DNA of 64,000 nucleotides, from assembly GCA_947625305.1 (NCBI GenBank), contig CANQNW010000001.1, positions 1-64,000 of the forward strand, given 5' to 3'. Source of the stretch: Candidatus Gastranaerophilales bacterium (GTDB lineage Bacteria; Cyanobacteriota; Vampirovibrionia; Gastranaerophilales; Gastranaerophilaceae). Below, one piece after another: positions 61,871-64,000 of the stretch. The position numbers and the translations under genes are program-made. A model generated the notes under the pieces. The model worked only from the letters and a program-made list of their open reading frames with translations, was not told where the DNA came from and did not search any database. Within the stretch, counting starts at the first letter, position 1; each line of letters opens with the position of its first letter.

Positions 61871-62824
61871 CTATTCATTTAATAACTCTTTTCTCAGCTC
61901 CTCAAAGTTGAGGTCGTTTTCTCTAATCTTTACTTCTTTTGCTTTCTTAAAGTAGTTGTATTCTTTACGCATACCTGCATTCACAAACAAGAGTTTATAA
62001 TTTCTATCACTTTTTCTCATCAGTTCAACAGCAATGCTTTTTAATGAGCGGGCAGACGAAGTTTGTTTTGGTTCTGCAAATACAGTATTGCTTAATATGC
62101 TGTTGTACTTTGTTTCAACGGTATCTTGAAAGGTTTTATCTTCAATGGCTTTGATAATTTGGTCTATTGTGTGATACGGAAGGTTATTGTTTCTTAATTC
62201 AAGTTCACAACGAAACAGGTTTATTTGATATAGAAGTATTCCATATCTATCACCTCCAGTAGAGTACCCCATTGGTAGCTCTGGTATTTCAACAAGTTCT
62301 TTCAAAGGCAGTACTCTATTTGCTTTATCTATATCAATCAGTTGGGTTGCTTTATCATAACATTTTATAAGAAGTTTTGGTTTATGCTTATTAGAGCTTA
62401 AATTCTTCTTCTTCTCAATATATACAGTTTCGATAGAGTCAGTTTTCTTTGTATCTACAATATAGCCATTCAAATATTCATGGTCAAGCAGAGTATCAAG
62501 ATAACTCTTTACTTCATCACGAAGTAACACGTCTTTTGCCAAATCTATTCTATGAACGTCAAGGTCTTGACCAGCCACTTCTCTTAGACGTTTTAGAAAT
62601 TTACAGAATTCCTCTAAAGGTATCATCTGTAAGTTATGGTTGTATCCCATATAACCCTCTCTATTTTGTTTGGTTGGTGTTACCTCACATAACAACTTAT
62701 TGTGTGCATACTTGCTTTGAAATTTTTCATAGTATTGTTCGACAATTTCTTTAATCATTTTAGATGTGTCAGAATCAACCTTTACACTAAAACTTAACTT
62801 GTCTATTTTAACTGTTTTAATCAT
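61871..62824 (-). CDS. Putative replication initiation protein
   Basis: This is a 317 aa protein from the ATG at 62824, which overlaps the previous stop (ATGATTAA); an ATG 21 bp upstream is the alternative. Motifs recall Rep proteins of phage and plasmid rolling-circle type: LDVHRIDLAKDVLLRDE, PKLLIKCYDKATQL (the YDK motif) and INLFRCELELRNNN. A catalytic tyrosine could not be assigned. If right, the element can replicate by itself. The upstream 376 aa gene is coupled to it. Confidence 0.45.
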   Translation of the reverse strand: MIKTVKIDKLSFSVKVDSDTSKMIKEIVEQYYEKFQSKYAHNKLLCEVTPTKQNREGYMGYNHNLQMIPLEEFCKFLKRLREVAGQDLDVHRIDLAKDVLLRDEVKSYLDTLLDHEYLNGYIVDTKKTDSIETVYIEKKKNLSSNKHKPKLLIKCYDKATQLIDIDKANRVLPLKELVEIPELPMGYSTGGDRYGILLYQINLFRCELELRNNNLPYHTIDQIIKAIEDKTFQDTVETKYNSILSNTVFAEPKQTSSARSLKSIAVELMRKSDRNYKLLFVNAGMRKEYNYFKKAKEVKIRENDLNFEELRKELLNE

Positions 62825-63947
62825 AGAATCTCTTATAAAACTCATTTAAAGTATATGTAGGAGCAAGTCCTTTTTCTTTTTTACTTACATTTTTTATTAT
62901 TTTCTTAATCTTGTCTGAGGTTCTTACATCTAAAGGTGCAAGCTCTTTATCTATAATATCCTTATTTTTTTGAAACAACTCAAGTATAATTATCATGTAG
63001 TCTATATGACTATTCTTTATTTTTAGTTTTGTCAACCCCTCTCTTATAATCTTGATTAACTTGTCATCAGGAAAAGGCTTTTTGATATCATTGAAGGCAA
63101 GTTGTAGCATAGCCCTTTTTGTGAGAATTTTAACCTTATCATCATCGCTAATATCGGATATAACTTGAAAATTACCATTTGCTACAAAATCTTTTGCATT
63201 CAATCTTATTTCTCTTTTTAACTGTTCGTGTTGTTGAATAAAGGACAGTAAGATATACAGTATTTTATAATGAGCTAAGTATATATCATCGCTGTCGTTT
63301 ATGCTTGAAAATAGCGAAACTGGGCATTGGTCTAAGTCTATAAACGAAGCAAACACGCAGTCCACCATATCTTTACTCACTATAGTAGTATCACAAGTTA
63401 GTATATTTTCTTTTTCCAGCTTGTAACTGCATTTGATAAACCTTGCTGAAAAATTTGTATCGGACGGAACATTGTCTATGACTGGAGTATAAAGTGTAGA
63501 AGTGAAATCTTGTTCTTTTGGTCTGAATGTGAACACAATTTGGTTTTCATTCTCACTTTTTATTAAGAAGCCATAAGCAGATGCTAATTGCTTTAGTTGT
63601 AAGAACCAAGTATAGTTATCATCAGCATTTATAGAAATTGTATAAACAACTTTTGTTATAATCGGTGTAAGGTAGGTGAGTACCGAATTTATAACATCAA
63701 TTAAGTCTTTTTTGTTATACTTAGAAGAATAGTTGTTGGTCTGATAATATAGGGAAAATAATACCAAATACAATAGACTTTGTGCATACAGCACAGGGTC
63801 CTTTGCCGTGGACTTGTTTGGAAATAATTTAACTATTAGCTTAGTTTCATCTATACTTATGGATAACTTTAGTATATTGTTAAGTCTATCAGCTTTTATA
63901 TCTCTTTTAAGTTCTTTTAAGTAATCTTTCAGTATCAGTCTTAGCAC
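62817..63947 (-). CDS. Unknown protein of the element
   Basis: This is a 376 aa, soluble protein with alternating helical and strand parts and no recognised motif. The C-terminus (KIKKIIKNVSKKEKGLAPTY) is basic. It overlaps the putative replication gene by 8 bp, so the two proteins may act together. The gene start has no strong ribosome site: the sequence upstream reads GAATACAGAGTGCTAAGACTG-like on the - strand, and an earlier start outside the window cannot be excluded. Confidence 0.45.
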   Translation of the reverse strand: MLRLILKDYLKELKRDIKADRLNNILKLSISIDETKLIVKLFPNKSTAKDPVLYAQSLLYLVLFSLYYQTNNYSSKYNKKDLIDVINSVLTYLTPIITKVVYTISINADDNYTWFLQLKQLASAYGFLIKSENENQIVFTFRPKEQDFTSTLYTPVIDNVPSDTNFSARFIKCSYKLEKENILTCDTTIVSKDMVDCVFASFIDLDQCPVSLFSSINDSDDIYLAHYKILYILLSFIQQHEQLKREIRLNAKDFVANGNFQVISDISDDDKVKILTKRAMLQLAFNDIKKPFPDDKLIKIIREGLTKLKIKNSHIDYMIIILELFQKNKDIIDKELAPLDVRTSDKIKKIIKNVSKKEKGLAPTYTLNEFYKRFYD

Positions 63948-64000
63948 TCTGTATTCATGACCCCAAAATGTATCGCATTTATAAGAATAGTTACATAATT

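Larger units (their letters stand above)
49987..64000. mobile_element. Integrative or plasmid-like element with recombinases, methyltransferase and RiPP cargo
   Basis: From here to the edge the gene content changes: phage-type methyltransferase, Xre repressor with operators, BRO-family protein, DUF6876-like gene, two tyrosine recombinases, a decayed ORF6N gene and a possible replication initiator. Several genes have the same promoter core (TTGACAAG). Gene density is lower than in the chromosome and many products are unrecognised. Left boundary is inferred from content only; no direct repeat was found within the window, and the right boundary lies outside. Confidence 0.65.

Overview
The window looks like a chromosome segment of an AT-rich, fermentative, diderm gut bacterium of the non-photosynthetic cyanobacterial sister lineage (Vampirovibrionia/Melainabacteria, probably Gastranaerophilales). 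The lineage call is inference from codon and base bias, from proteins with an N-terminal VSFGAK-type motif, from a decayed autotransporter, and from fermentative metabolism (biotin-dependent Na+-pumping decarboxylase, a Re-citrate-synthase-like route) without respiratory genes.

Region 1 (1-8.2 kb) is a phage-like block that abuts the 3' end of rlmH. A terminase large subunit and two small genes are followed by an array of modular proteins. These share an N-terminal module (DEEGKF and/or ILYPTMK...TGGAA) and carry different C-terminal domains: a GH24 lysozyme, two copies of a papain-like Cys/His/Asp domain, one remnant, and one cut by the window edge. Interleaved on the opposite strand are six small genes for exported or anchored proteins, several overlapping the effector stop codon by 4 bp. 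They look like periplasmic immunity proteins, and each has a TATAAT box 6-7 nt before its ATG, suggesting leaderless mRNAs.

Region 2 (8.4-50 kb) is ordinary chromosome: rlmH; a flavoprotein with gcvT-gcvH-gcvPA (gcvPB not here); an ArnT-like glycosyltransferase, yidD and an HELDH metallopeptidase; a decayed autotransporter; a CorA transporter; a degenerate receiver/GGDEF protein; a hybrid kinase with a NarL-type regulator; tRNA-Thr(TGT)-Tyr(GTA)-Thr(GGT) upstream of tuf; thioredoxin; a four-gene operon read here as Re-citrate synthase, aconitase-like isomerase and NAD-type isocitrate dehydrogenase; birA-oadG-oadA-oadB; a GT2 glycosyltransferase and ChbG-like deacetylase; Hsp20; a CoA-disulfide-reductase-like flavoprotein; a C-terminal processing protease; a peroxiredoxin.

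Region 3 (about 50-64 kb) is an integrative or plasmid-like element: a regulator, an adenine methyltransferase, a Xre-type repressor with paired operators, a BRO-family protein, a possible replication initiator and two very small FimB/FimE-sized tyrosine recombinases. Between the recombinases lies an apparent RiPP operon: two tandem 32-33 aa precursors (same leader, variable three-Cys core), a small partner gene, a PqqD-like/radical SAM/SPASM maturase, a 37 aa membrane peptide, a secreted protein, a basic linker protein and a J-domain/TonB fusion. Just upstream of the precursors, an 18 bp perfect inverted repeat (58969-58986 / 59102-59119) encloses a promoter that now points away from the operon. 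Inversion would point it at the precursors. I read this as a phase-variable, invertible-promoter-controlled RiPP system and consider it, with the effector array, the most interesting content of the window.
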